Origin: DATGPD01 sp041398565
GTDB taxonomy: Bacteria; Planctomycetota; UBA1135; UBA2386
Direction: 5' to 3'
Length of the DNA: 64,000 nt
Assembly (NCBI GenBank): GCA_041398565.1
Contig: JAWKUN010000005.1
Coordinates: forward strand, 868,001 to 932,000
In this document: positions 44,283 to 52,503 of the stretch, in pieces
Layout of the letters: every line of letters begins with the position of its first letter
How positions within the stretch are numbered: the stretch's first letter is position 1
Position numbers and translations under genes: made by a program
The notes under the pieces: generated by a model
The model's input: the letters and a program-made list of their open reading frames with translations, nothing else
Database searches by the model: none
Told to the model about the DNA's origin: nothing

Positions 44283-45199
44283 GGATCGGATCGGCGCGGC
44301 GCCGCGCGCTCGGTGTTCTTGAAGTGCAGCTTCGCAACCTTGCCGAGCAGCGCGTGCCCGCCGATCGCCACGACCCTGCGCGCCGCGGCGTCGACCGGTG
44401 AGCCCGCCCCCTTGTGCAGGTCGGTTCCGCTCATCTCGTCGCACTGACGCAGGCCGTCGAGGAAGCGGGCGCGTGCCAGGATGGACGCCGCAGCCACCGC
44501 GACATGGCGCTCGCCTTGCGTGATCTGCTGCAGCGGTGGATGGTCGGGGAGTTCGCGGGCGAGCGCGCGCGCCAGCACCGGACCGGCCGCGAACTGATCG
44601 ACGAGAACCAACTCGGCCTCCGGGCACTTGGCGTGCAGTCGCGCCAGGGCACGCGCATGCATGTCGGCGAGCAGCACGTTGACGTTCCGCGCCAAGGCGT
44701 AGGCCTGGTTGTACTGCTCGGGCATCAGCTGCGACACTTCGAAGGGCACCTCGCGTTCGAGCAGCCCGGCGATCAGGTGGGCGCGCTCGTCGCTCAAGCG
44801 CTTCGAGTCGGTCACGCCCGCGGCGCGCAAGCGCTCTTCTTGCTCCGGCCGCACGCAGGCCGCCACCACCACGAGTGGACCGAAGTAGTCGCCCTTGCCG
44901 GCCTCGTCCGAGCCGAGCGTGACTCCGGTCATGGCCAGGACACCGGCGCCGGGTGACTGAGCCGACGTGGCCAGGCTCGGCAGATGCCGGCCCAGGAACG
45001 AGTCCAACGCGTCCCCTTGCACGACGACCTTGCCGCTCTCGTAGCAGGTGACGACCACGTCCTCGGCGCGCACCGAGAAGCGCGCGTGCGGTACCGTTCG
45101 CCAATCGGCGGTGGCCGGCAGCGATCGTCGCAGGGCGGCACGCAAGGTCTCGCCGGCGGCGCCGCCGAAGCCGGCGAAGACCCGCGTCTCGTGGCTCAC
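44279..45199 (-). CDS. rnhC: Ribonuclease HIII
   Basis: 306 residues. The N-terminal about 85 residues form the TBP-like substrate-binding domain specific to RNase HIII (ending near VVTCYESGKVVVQG). The catalytic domain opens with LGSDEAGKGDYFGPLVVVA and includes VTDSKRLSDERAHLIA and QGERHVAVAAASILAR. It removes RNA from RNA-DNA hybrids. The GTG start at 45199 overlaps the stop of the upstream lipoprotein gene (GTGA). Longer readings run into that gene. The downstream overlap with dapF completes the operon. Confidence 0.95.
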   Translation of the reverse strand: MSHETRVFAGFGGAAGETLRAALRRSLPATADWRTVPHARFSVRAEDVVVTCYESGKVVVQGDALDSFLGRHLPSLATSAQSPGAGVLAMTGVTLGSDEAGKGDYFGPLVVVAACVRPEQEERLRAAGVTDSKRLSDERAHLIAGLLEREVPFEVSQLMPEQYNQAYALARNVNVLLADMHARALARLHAKCPEAELVLVDQFAAGPVLARALARELPDHPPLQQITQGERHVAVAAASILARARFLDGLRQCDEMSGTDLHKGAGSPVDAAARRVVAIGGHALLGKVAKLHFKNTERAAPRRSDP

Positions 45200-45507
45200 C
45201 ACTCGACCGTGACGGTACGCGAAGTCATCGTCAGCGGCGCCAACAAGGGCGCGAGGACGACGTCCCAGAAACTCATGCGGGAACGGATGAGGAAGCTCGT
45301 CTTGCCCAGCGCCAGTCGCTGGGCATCGACGTCGTTGATGCGCTGGAGACCGAACAAGAAGTAGTACTGCCGCGCCGTGGCCGCTCCGACCCCCACCGGC
45401 CCGAGTCCGACGCGGTGCTCGTGCACGAGGCACGCCGAGGGAGCCACGAGCAACACCAGCGCCAGCAGGCGCCCCCGGACACGGCCGCGCGGAGAGGATC
45501 GCTGCAC
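45196..45507 (-). CDS. Small Bor-like lipoprotein
   Basis: 103 residues from GTG 45507. AGAGG sits about four bases upstream, giving a credible ribosome binding site. A basic N-terminus and hydrophobic core (GRLLALVLLVAPSAC) form a lipoprotein signal. The mature part (QYYFLFGLQRINDVDAQRLA, then a hydrophobic SFWDVVLAPLLAPLTM and TVTVEW end) resembles the Bor/TraT-related small outer-membrane lipoproteins found widely in Bacteroidota and Planctomycetota. A longer frame to 45768 exists, but that part overlaps the acyltransferase fossil. It heads the RNase HIII-dapF operon. Confidence 0.7.
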   Translation of the reverse strand: MQRSSPRGRVRGRLLALVLLVAPSACLVHEHRVGLGPVGVGAATARQYYFLFGLQRINDVDAQRLALGKTSFLIRSRMSFWDVVLAPLLAPLTMTSRTVTVEW

Positions 45508-45579
45508 GCTGCCTCTTTTATCAAGGTGCCGGCGCTCCGTTCCACTGCCATCGCCGAGCCGGCGGCCCAGCGACATGGT

Positions 45580-45685
45580 CTTCGGCGCTCGTTCGCGACG
45601 GCACGAGGGGTCGCAGCCATTCCACCGCGCGTGCGACGACGCTCCGGAGCGCAGGCGCTTCCCCCGCGAGAAGGCGACGCCTAAC
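45580..45685 (-). pseudogene. Fossil fragment of a DUF374 acyltransferase gene
   Basis: Two blocks match the intact acyltransferase gene 1.5 kb away. GAGGGGTCGC(A/G)GCCA(T/C)TCCACCGC near 45605-45630 matches 47035-47060, and the GAGCGCAGGCGCTT...GCGAGAAGGCGA block near 45648-45680 matches 47237-47268. Translated on the reverse strand, the second block gives AFSRGKRLRS, identical in both. About 165 bp between the blocks is missing here. It is a decayed partial copy that now forms the gap between the lipoprotein and methyltransferase genes. Confidence 0.65.
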
Positions 45686-46858
45686 ATGCCCGCCTCGTAC
45701 TCCCCGCCGTCTCCCCTGATGGACCAAGGCGACGAATCGTTCGAACGCCTGCGCGCATCCCTGTCCACCGCCTACGGGTTGCCGGACAAGCCCATCCCGT
45801 CGAGCATCCATCCCGTCGACGAGATGTTCCGTGACGCGCTGCGTCGCCGTGAGGATCGCGCGGCGGCCCTGATCGAATACATGCTGATCGGCAACCAGTC
45901 GGCAGCGACGATCCGGCAGGTTGCCCGTTGGTGCGGGTTTCGTTGGGAAGAGCTGGATGCCGTGCTGGACTTCGCCGCCGGCTATGGCCGCGTGTCGCGT
46001 TTCCTGCTGCGCTCCCTGCCGCCAGGTCGCCTGTGGATCGCGGAGGTCCTCGAAGCGGCAGTCCCGTTCCAGGAAGAGAGCTTCGGCGTGCACGGGATCC
46101 GCTCGGTGACCGACCCGCAGGCAGTGCGGTTCCCGCGGCGCTTCCGGTTCATCTCCGCGCTGTCGCTCTTCACGCACCTCCCGCGGGAGACCTTCACCCT
46201 CTGGCTGCGACGACTCTGCGACGCAGTCGACGACGGCGGCGTCCTTCTCTTCACCACGCACGGACCGGAGGCGTACGAGAAGGAACACGGCCGGCCGTTG
46301 CGCGAGGACTTCGATTTTCGAGCATGGAGCGAGAACGACGAACTCGACAAGAACGTGTACGGACTCACCTTCACCAAGACCGAGTTCGTGCTCGCTCAGA
46401 TCGCGAAGATGCCCGGCATCGACCTGCTCGGCCACCTTCCGCGCGGCCTCGGCAACCATCAGGACATCTTCGTCGTCGGGCGCGGGCGCACGAAGCCGGA
46501 CGCTCCGCTCACAGTCCAACCGATGCCGCAGGGCTGGGTCGAAGTCGTGCACGGCCCCAAGCGGGACGGCTCCATCCACTTCGTCGGCTGGGGGCTCGAC
46601 GGCACCCACCGCGAGCCCCTGGCGCGCGTGACGGTGCTGGCCGACGACGTGGTGCTCGGCGACGCGGAACTCGGGCGGGAACGAGACCTGAGCACGGCCT
46701 ACGGCCCGCAGGCCGCCCGCAACGGCGGTTGGATCCTGTCCATCCCCTACGGCGGCTGGCAGCCCGACTGGCTGACCATCGCCATGGACGACGCCGCGGG
46801 CACGCGGGCGGTATTCACGTGCCCCACCCGTGACGTCGTCACGGTCGGAAGGGAGTGA
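45686..46858 (+). CDS. SAM-dependent methyltransferase-like protein
   Basis: 390 residues. After a helical N-terminal 90 residues, a class I methyltransferase fold is seen in VLDFAAGYGRVSRFLLRSLP (motif I), then FRFISALSLFTHLPRETFTL and CDAVDDGGVLLFTTHGPEAY. The last about 110 residues form a separate beta domain (HFVGWGLDGTHREPLARVTV) of a kind often seen in proteins of cell-surface polysaccharide biosynthesis. The substrate is unknown. The ATG at 45686 lies inside TAACAT, and an alternative ATG is 12 codons on. The gene is flanked on both sides by acyltransferase-related sequence, suggesting it was inserted or the region rearranged. Confidence 0.82.
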   Translation: MPASYSPPSPLMDQGDESFERLRASLSTAYGLPDKPIPSSIHPVDEMFRDALRRREDRAAALIEYMLIGNQSAATIRQVARWCGFRWEELDAVLDFAAGYGRVSRFLLRSLPPGRLWIAEVLEAAVPFQEESFGVHGIRSVTDPQAVRFPRRFRFISALSLFTHLPRETFTLWLRRLCDAVDDGGVLLFTTHGPEAYEKEHGRPLREDFDFRAWSENDELDKNVYGLTFTKTEFVLAQIAKMPGIDLLGHLPRGLGNHQDIFVVGRGRTKPDAPLTVQPMPQGWVEVVHGPKRDGSIHFVGWGLDGTHREPLARVTVLADDVVLGDAELGRERDLSTAYGPQAARNGGWILSIPYGGWQPDWLTIAMDDAAGTRAVFTCPTRDVVTVGRE

Positions 46859-47022
46859 TCGAACCACACCTGGCGGCGGGCCGGCGGTACGGCGACATCG
46901 CCGTCACGGGGTGTGAACTCGGCCGCCGCCAGCAGGATCGGTTCGGCCCCAGCGAGCGGCTGCCGGCCTTCGGTTCCTCAGCCGTCGCCAAGGGCGGAAG
47001 CAACGGCGTCTCCAACGCTCGC

Positions 47023-47697
47023 TCACGAGGACGCGAGGGGTCGCGGCCACTCCACCGCCGGCGCACGCGCATTCAGCCCGTCTTCTGCCGCGGCATTCGC
47101 CGCCTGCAGGCGCCGGGCCAGCTCCTGTGCCAGCGAGGCGCGTGCCTCCGGTTCGACGCGCTCGGGCACAGTCAGCGGCTCACCCAGATGGACGACGACT
47201 CGGGCGAACGGCGCCGGGATCGCAAAGCGGTCCCAGGAGCGCAGGCGCTTGCCGCGCGAGAAGGCGAAGCCGAACGGGTAGATCGGGCGCCGGCTCGTCG
47301 CCGCCAGCAAGATCACCCCTTCCTGCACGCTGCCGCGCGGACCCTTGGGCCCGTCGGGGGTGATCCCCCAGGGGTGCGCAGACCACGTGCGGACCATCTC
47401 CCGCAGCGCCCGCACCCCACCGCGCGTGGTCGAACCGCGCACGGCGTGGTTGCCCATGCGCTCCATGATCCGCGCGATCAGCTCGCCGTCGCCGTGCTGG
47501 CTGATGATCACCGCCGCGCCGAAGCGGCGGAAGACGTGTGCCATCATCAGGATGTCGCCGTGCAAGAACGCGCCCACGGCGTTCCAATCGCCGGGAACGA
47601 CGCCCTGTCGACGCACCCGCCAAGTGCTGCCCAGGCAACGCAGGAGGCCGACGCCGAGCAGGCTCAAGTAGCGCGCGCGGAACGGCGTGATCTTCAC
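47023..47697 (-). CDS. DUF374 lysophospholipid acyltransferase-like protein
   Basis: 224 residues starting at GTG 47697. Features are an N-terminal membrane-associated helix, FLHGDILMMAHVFRRFGAAV, ISQHGDGELIARIMERMGNH, RGSTTRGGVRALREM and GITPDGPKGPRGSVQEGVIL, the conserved core of DUF374. The family relates to lysophospholipid and lipid A acyltransferases. The start overlaps the stop of the peptidase-MA-like gene (GTGA), so they are co-translated. The stretch AFSRGKRLRSWDRF and the C-terminal AVEWPRPLAS recur as a fossil at 45.6 kb. The gap 46859-47022 has no feature I can identify. Confidence 0.88.
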   Translation of the reverse strand: MKITPFRARYLSLLGVGLLRCLGSTWRVRRQGVVPGDWNAVGAFLHGDILMMAHVFRRFGAAVIISQHGDGELIARIMERMGNHAVRGSTTRGGVRALREMVRTWSAHPWGITPDGPKGPRGSVQEGVILLAATSRRPIYPFGFAFSRGKRLRSWDRFAIPAPFARVVVHLGEPLTVPERVEPEARASLAQELARRLQAANAAAEDGLNARAPAVEWPRPLASS

Positions 47698-48644
47698 GCC
47701 TGGTCCTCGACCTCGATGGGCTCCGGCGCGTTCGCCGCGTCGTCACGCAGCTGGTCTTCGATCGCCAGCTGCGCCTTGCGCCACCGGTTGCGACGCACCC
47801 GCTTGAGCACCGCGATGGTCAGCAAGGGCACGGCGAGAATGATGACGAAGGAGAAGCAGTTTCGCAGCAAGAAGCGCGGCAGCGCACCGGAGCCGTAGAA
47901 GAGGTAGTCCTCCCACTCCTCCTGGAAGCGCGCCTGAGTCGTCTGCGTGACCTCGTACAGACCGACGTGGAACTCCCTTTCGGCGCTGCAGCGGCGGGCC
48001 GCTTCGACCACGTCCGCGGCCCCCACCCGGTCGACGAGATAGGCGACGAAGGAGTAGCTCTGTGCGTAGGCGAGGCGCAGCAGGTCGTCGCGCCGCGGGA
48101 AGCCGCGCTCGAGCTCGGAGAACCGGAACGCCGTGCGGGTACCCACCGCGAACAAGAGGTTCTCGTCCTGGACTCCCAAGTACGGTCCCCCCGACAGAGC
48201 CTGCGCCAACCCTTCGTGCACCCAACGGGGCACGTACGGGCCCGCCGCGCCGACGTGCTGGTCGAGCAGGGTGTGCACGAGTTCGTGCACGACGACGGTG
48301 CCGAGGTCGTTGGGCGGCTCGCGCACTGCCTCGTCCAGCAGGACGTGGATCTCGTCGGCACCCAAGAGCGCCAGTCCGGCCGTGCCGGCGTGCAGATCCT
48401 GGCGCAGCGCCGGCGGCAGCGACGTTGCGTCGGCGTGCACCACGATGTGGATCGGCCGCTCGGCACCGCCGCCGAACACCGAGGCGAGGCGCGCGATCCC
48501 ACGCTGGGCCATGTCACGGACGTGGGTCACGGCAACCGGCGAAACGCCGCTGTCACCGGCAACGACACTGAGCAGGCCATCTGCTGGCGGCGGGTCCTGA
48601 GCGAGCACGCCCAACGTCAGGAAGATGGCGAGCACGCCGCGCAC
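47694..48644 (-). CDS. Exported peptidase-MA-like metalloprotease
   Basis: About 316 residues. A signal peptide (VRGVLAIFLTLGVLAQ) precedes a gluzincin domain with the zinc motif HELVH in LGTVVVHELVHTLLDQHV, followed by VPRWVHEGLAQALSG, where the Glu of HEGLA is the probable third ligand. A C-terminal transmembrane helix (FSFVIILAVPLLTIAVL) and a basic/acidic tail anchor it. The start is uncertain: GTG codons at 48686, 48653 and 48644 are in frame. TATCGT ends seven bases before 48644, which favours that codon as a leaderless start. It is followed directly by the acyltransferase gene (GTGA overlap). Confidence 0.82.
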   Translation of the reverse strand: MRGVLAIFLTLGVLAQDPPPADGLLSVVAGDSGVSPVAVTHVRDMAQRGIARLASVFGGGAERPIHIVVHADATSLPPALRQDLHAGTAGLALLGADEIHVLLDEAVREPPNDLGTVVVHELVHTLLDQHVGAAGPYVPRWVHEGLAQALSGGPYLGVQDENLLFAVGTRTAFRFSELERGFPRRDDLLRLAYAQSYSFVAYLVDRVGAADVVEAARRCSAEREFHVGLYEVTQTTQARFQEEWEDYLFYGSGALPRFLLRNCFSFVIILAVPLLTIAVLKRVRRNRWRKAQLAIEDQLRDDAANAPEPIEVEDQA

Positions 48645-48795
48645 AGGAGGCACGATAGGTCGATGCCGCCAACGGCCCAAGCGCACCCTCGCAGCCGGTG
48701 GCCTCGGACCCGCGGACGATGTCGCAGAGGGGGACGAGCCTCCTGGCCCGGTTCAAGGCAACCGGTGCCGTCGCCGAAGGACCAGAGCGGTCAAG

Positions 48796-50160
48796 ATGAG
48801 CACATCCACGGGGGAAGGGAGCGCGGCCGCGCGCGGTTCCAGAGACGCAGACGTCGTCTCTCTCACGGCACTGACGTCCCCGCGGCGCGGCGCCCGGCGC
48901 GCATTGAGCCGCCGCGAAATCGATCTCTTGGGACGAGGGCTGCGCCACCGAGCCGAGGGCGGGCCGCCCAATCCGACCCGTTCCGCCGACGGGGGCTATT
49001 CGGCCGAACCGCTCGGTCGCTACGGAACTTCGGGGCCGGCCCGCACGGGTGGTGAGCCCGTGCCTGGGATCGAGAGCGTGGAGCCGCCTCACGTCGCCTC
49101 CGAGACGAGCAACCATCTGTCGTCGCTGATGGCGGACCCCGCGCAGGCGCTGGCAGGGGACCTGCCGCACACGAGCGCCCCGACGGTCACCGACGACGCG
49201 GGCGCCGACGACTCGATGTCCGCGCGCATCGACGACGCGGAGGCCGCCGGTGCGAGTGCCGAGCTGCCCGACCTTGACTCCACCCCAGCAGTGACCGTCG
49301 AAGCCGAGGAAACGGAGGCCGTCGAGGCCGTACACCTCACCGACGCCGCCTCCGAACACGGCGCGGCCTCGGCAGACGTGGTCGCAGCGGACGTGCCCGT
49401 GGCGGACGTGCCCGTGGCGGACGTGCCCGCGGCGGACGTGCCCGCGGCAGACGGGGCCGCGGCAGACGGGGCCGCGGCGGAGGTTCAGCCCCCCAACGCC
49501 CCCGAGCCGACGGTCGATCCGTCAGAGGTCGATCTGCCGGAGAGCGATCAGCCAGAGGGTGTCGCAACAGCGCTCGAGGCGGATCCATTCGCCGACATCG
49601 AGGGCGGGGCACGGGTCGACGAGCCAGCCGCCGTGGGAGCCGACGAGTTGGACGCGCTGACCGGGACCGTGGAGCCCGAGCCCCTGGCGGCGGGCCAACC
49701 CGACGATCCCCTCGATCTCGACGCAGCGCCCACTGCGGTCTCCACCGAGTCGAGTGACGAAGCGTCTCTCGAGACGGAATCCAGCGCCGTCTCGACCGAG
49801 CCCGTCGGCGAGCAGATTGCGGCCGTGGCAGCCTCGGCCGAGCCCACGCCCGACGACGAGGTGCACACCGATGCCGCAACGCCGGAGTCGGTGCCCGCGC
49901 ACGAACCGGTCGCTTGGACGTCCCCGGCGATCCTCGACACCCTGGTGCACGAGCCGGCCGCGGTGTCCAGCTCGATGACGCAACGCGACGGCGCCGTCAC
50001 GTTCGACACCGTCGTACTCGCCGTCGCGGGAGCGACGCTGCTGCTCTGGTCGATCGGCAACCTCATCGCCGGCTCCCCCTTGCGCATGACGGTGCTGGGC
50101 TTCGTCGCCGCCAACCTGGCCTTCGCCGGTGCGCTCCTGCGCCGGTCAGCGTCCTACTGA
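48796..50160 (+). CDS. Acidic disordered protein with C-terminal membrane anchor
   Basis: 454 residues from ATG 48796. The N-terminal 90 residues are basic and Ser/Gly-rich. The next about 300 are acidic and rich in Ala, Asp, Glu and Pro, including six near-identical pentapeptides (ADVPV/ADVPA/ADGAA). Two hydrophobic helices end the protein (TVVLAVAGATLLLWSIGNLI and MTVLGFVAANLAFAGALL). No family is recognised. The layout suggests a tethered, intrinsically disordered cytoplasmic or periplasmic segment. Its stop overlaps the stop of the convergent PIG-L gene by 15 bp. Confidence 0.72.
   Translation: MSTSTGEGSAAARGSRDADVVSLTALTSPRRGARRALSRREIDLLGRGLRHRAEGGPPNPTRSADGGYSAEPLGRYGTSGPARTGGEPVPGIESVEPPHVASETSNHLSSLMADPAQALAGDLPHTSAPTVTDDAGADDSMSARIDDAEAAGASAELPDLDSTPAVTVEAEETEAVEAVHLTDAASEHGAASADVVAADVPVADVPVADVPAADVPAADGAAADGAAAEVQPPNAPEPTVDPSEVDLPESDQPEGVATALEADPFADIEGGARVDEPAAVGADELDALTGTVEPEPLAAGQPDDPLDLDAAPTAVSTESSDEASLETESSAVSTEPVGEQIAAVAASAEPTPDDEVHTDAATPESVPAHEPVAWTSPAILDTLVHEPAAVSSSMTQRDGAVTFDTVVLAVAGATLLLWSIGNLIAGSPLRMTVLGFVAANLAFAGALLRRSASY
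49387..49476 (+). repeat. Six tandem 15-bp coding repeats
   Basis: Four copies of GCGGACGTGCCCG(T/C)G are followed by two of GCAGACGGGGCCGCG, all in frame inside the acidic protein gene. The pairing of identical neighbours suggests recent slippage or unequal exchange. Confidence 0.9.
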
Positions 50161-52503
50161 CGCTGGCGACGGGGCGATCAAGTTGGCGAACAGGCGGCAC
50201 GCACCGGGATGCAGCGCCTTCAACTGGCGGAACAGCGACAGCGCGCAATACACGTAGTCGCCCTTGCCGTACGTCGCGTACAGCAGCGACCCGCGCAGCT
50301 CCGGCATGCCGGCATCGGCCATGGCGACGATCTCTTCGAAGCGCGCGTCGTACTCCTCGGCGAAGTACAAGCCGCGTTCTTGCACCCATCCGTCCCAATC
50401 GCTGCTCTGCACGCGGTTGGGCCAGGTGAGGAGCCGGTGCCCCTGGCGCAGGATCCTGACCGGCGCATCCTCTTGCGTGACCCTGCCGCGCCCGACGCGC
50501 AAGGGATAGGGCGATCCGCGGAAGCCGGGGGCGTCCCACTCCTTGTCCTTGTGATAGAGGACCACCAGGCGTCCGCCCCGCTCCACGAAGCGCAGGAGCC
50601 GATCGAATGCCGCGCGTGCCGTCGGCTGCACCCGCAAGGCGCGGATATCGACGAGGATGGTGTTCAGGCGATCGAGCGGAAACGTGGCGACGTCGTCACC
50701 GTCCAGGACATGCAGTTCGACGCCGAGATCCTCGATGACTTGGCGCGCCGTGTCGTCGACGCCGGGGATCAGCCCCACGACGCTGCTGGGCGCTGCCGCG
50801 ACCGCCACGCTGTGCACCGCGATCTCCGCCACCACGTCCTGGAACCGCAGCCGCACCGACGTGACCCCCGGCTTGACGTCGTCCGGAGCCGTGAGGGTGA
50901 AGGTGAAGATACGGCTCGCTCCACCCACGACCTCGGCAGCCACTGTCGACGGCTCGAGGCTCCAGCCGACCGGCACGCGAGAGCTCAGCGTACCCTTGGC
51001 GTCGAAGTCGCGGTGATTGGTCACTCGGATGGCGATGACCGTGGAGCGACGCCCCAGGGGCCACAGCAGGCTCGGCCGCGTGGCAGTGCAATCGAACGGT
51101 GCTCGGGCCTCCAGGGTCAGCGGAACCGGCCAGACGATCTCGTGGTCGGCGAACTGGAAGACCACCGAGATCCACGCCGGCGGTACAGCCGCCGACGCCA
51201 AGCCCGGCGAGCGCTGTGGCAGGCGGCAGCTCACCTGGTGCTCGACGACTCCGCCCGGCAGCAGCGGGCCCAGGTCGACGCTTCCGTCGGGAAGGTCGAC
51301 GCCGTCGGTTGCCCGGACCGACACCTTGTCGACGGTCCGAACGTCGCCGTTCGCCACGCGCAGCGCGACCGGCGCGATGGTTCCGGCGACCACGCCCGAT
51401 CCCTCGGTGCTGGCGGCGGTCACGACCAGTGACAGGGCATGGACCACCACTGCATCCAGCGCGGCGATGCGTCGCGCCACACGCGAGGACGCGCCGAGGC
51501 CGGCATGAGCGGCCAGCTCGAGCAGCTTGCCACGCACATCCAGAGCCAGGCGCGCCAGTTCGCCCCGCTCGGCGACACGGGCCGGGAGCTGCTCTTCGAG
51601 TGCTCGTCGCAGGGCTGCGATGCCGGCACCGTCGGACTTGCTGGCGGCCAGCTCGGCAAACAGGCCATCGCGCCGGGCGAAGATGGCGGCCGACGCGGTC
51701 TCGCCTTCGACGAGCGCCCGCAGGCGCAGGGTCGAGGGGAACAACTCGTCGATGCTGCGAAACGGTGCCTGGCTCGCGTGTTCGGCGAGGGCATGGTAGG
51801 CGAGAGTGCGGAAGGTCTCGCCGCGCACGGGATCGACGCCATCACCGGGCATCTCGAAGTCCGCGGTCTCGTCCGGCGTGCAATGCCGGATGGCCGCCGG
51901 CACAGAGAACGGAGGCAGACCCTCCCATCGATACCGAGAAGACGACGCCCGCTGGATGGCGTCGGGCAGGACCCTCAGCAGCGCCAGATCGTGACCGTGT
52001 TCCTCGGCCGGGTGGTGGGTCGTCCAGATCAGATCGGGCCGCAAGCGCCGGATGAGCTTGGCGAGTTCGTTGCTGGTCGCCACCCTGCCCCAGAGGTCCA
52101 GGGCCTCTTCGGCGCCGCGGCAGTAGCCACCGTCGGGACGGTCGAGATAGTGCACGGAGATCGCCAAGCGGGCGGCACAACGCTCGGTCTCGTCGGTGCG
52201 CCGCGCCGCCAGCGCATCACCGCTTTCCGAACCCGACACGTTCTGTCCACCCTCGCCGCGGGTGAAGAGCACCACCGCCACCCGCCAGCCATAGCGAAAG
52301 CGCAGGAGCGCTGCAGGGTGCAGGTACTGGTCGTCCGGATGCGAAGCGACGAGTAATGCCAGCTGGTCGTTGCCGGCGTCGAGCAGCGCCTGGTGCAGCG
52401 CCACCTCGCCGCGCTCGGCCAGCTCGCCGGGAAACGGGATCGCTTGCGCCACGGCCAAAGCCGAGGCCAGGCAGACCGTCGTTCCCAGGCGAAGCAGACT
52501 CAC
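50146..52503 (-). CDS. Exported PIG-L family deacetylase with C-terminal domains
   Basis: 785 residues. The signal peptide ends near LAVAQA. The PIG-L domain (residues 40-300) has the zinc motif SHPDDQ in place of HPDDE, then GEGGQNVSG, RTDETERCAARL and the second zinc region THHPAEEHGHD. His and Asp ligands are kept while the final Glu is Gln. The C-terminal half has a helical segment, an NEW3-like beta domain (PVGWSLEPSTVAAEVVGGAS) and a ThuA/GATase-like end (LLRFVERGGRLVVLYHKDKE, LLYATYGKGDYVYCALSLFR). This long architecture is seen in planctomycetes and may deacetylate an amino-sugar polymer. Start ATG 52503 overlaps the previous stop. Confidence 0.87.
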   Translation of the reverse strand: MSLLRLGTTVCLASALAVAQAIPFPGELAERGEVALHQALLDAGNDQLALLVASHPDDQYLHPAALLRFRYGWRVAVVLFTRGEGGQNVSGSESGDALAARRTDETERCAARLAISVHYLDRPDGGYCRGAEEALDLWGRVATSNELAKLIRRLRPDLIWTTHHPAEEHGHDLALLRVLPDAIQRASSSRYRWEGLPPFSVPAAIRHCTPDETADFEMPGDGVDPVRGETFRTLAYHALAEHASQAPFRSIDELFPSTLRLRALVEGETASAAIFARRDGLFAELAASKSDGAGIAALRRALEEQLPARVAERGELARLALDVRGKLLELAAHAGLGASSRVARRIAALDAVVVHALSLVVTAASTEGSGVVAGTIAPVALRVANGDVRTVDKVSVRATDGVDLPDGSVDLGPLLPGGVVEHQVSCRLPQRSPGLASAAVPPAWISVVFQFADHEIVWPVPLTLEARAPFDCTATRPSLLWPLGRRSTVIAIRVTNHRDFDAKGTLSSRVPVGWSLEPSTVAAEVVGGASRIFTFTLTAPDDVKPGVTSVRLRFQDVVAEIAVHSVAVAAAPSSVVGLIPGVDDTARQVIEDLGVELHVLDGDDVATFPLDRLNTILVDIRALRVQPTARAAFDRLLRFVERGGRLVVLYHKDKEWDAPGFRGSPYPLRVGRGRVTQEDAPVRILRQGHRLLTWPNRVQSSDWDGWVQERGLYFAEEYDARFEEIVAMADAGMPELRGSLLYATYGKGDYVYCALSLFRQLKALHPGACRLFANLIAPSPASVGR
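50147..50165. terminator. Stem-loop over both convergent stop codons
   Basis: CAGCGTC (50147-50153) pairs with GACGCTG (50159-50165) around a 5-nt loop. The hairpin covers the stop codons of both the acidic protein (50158-50160) and the PIG-L gene (50146-50148). No T-run follows on either side, so it could act as a transcript-end stabiliser or a bidirectional, Rho-assisted terminator. Confidence 0.4.

Noticed and set aside
49387..49476. Coding 15-bp repeats as iterons of a replication origin
   Set aside because: They are in frame within a coding sequence, encode a simple pentapeptide repeat, and no replication gene is nearby.
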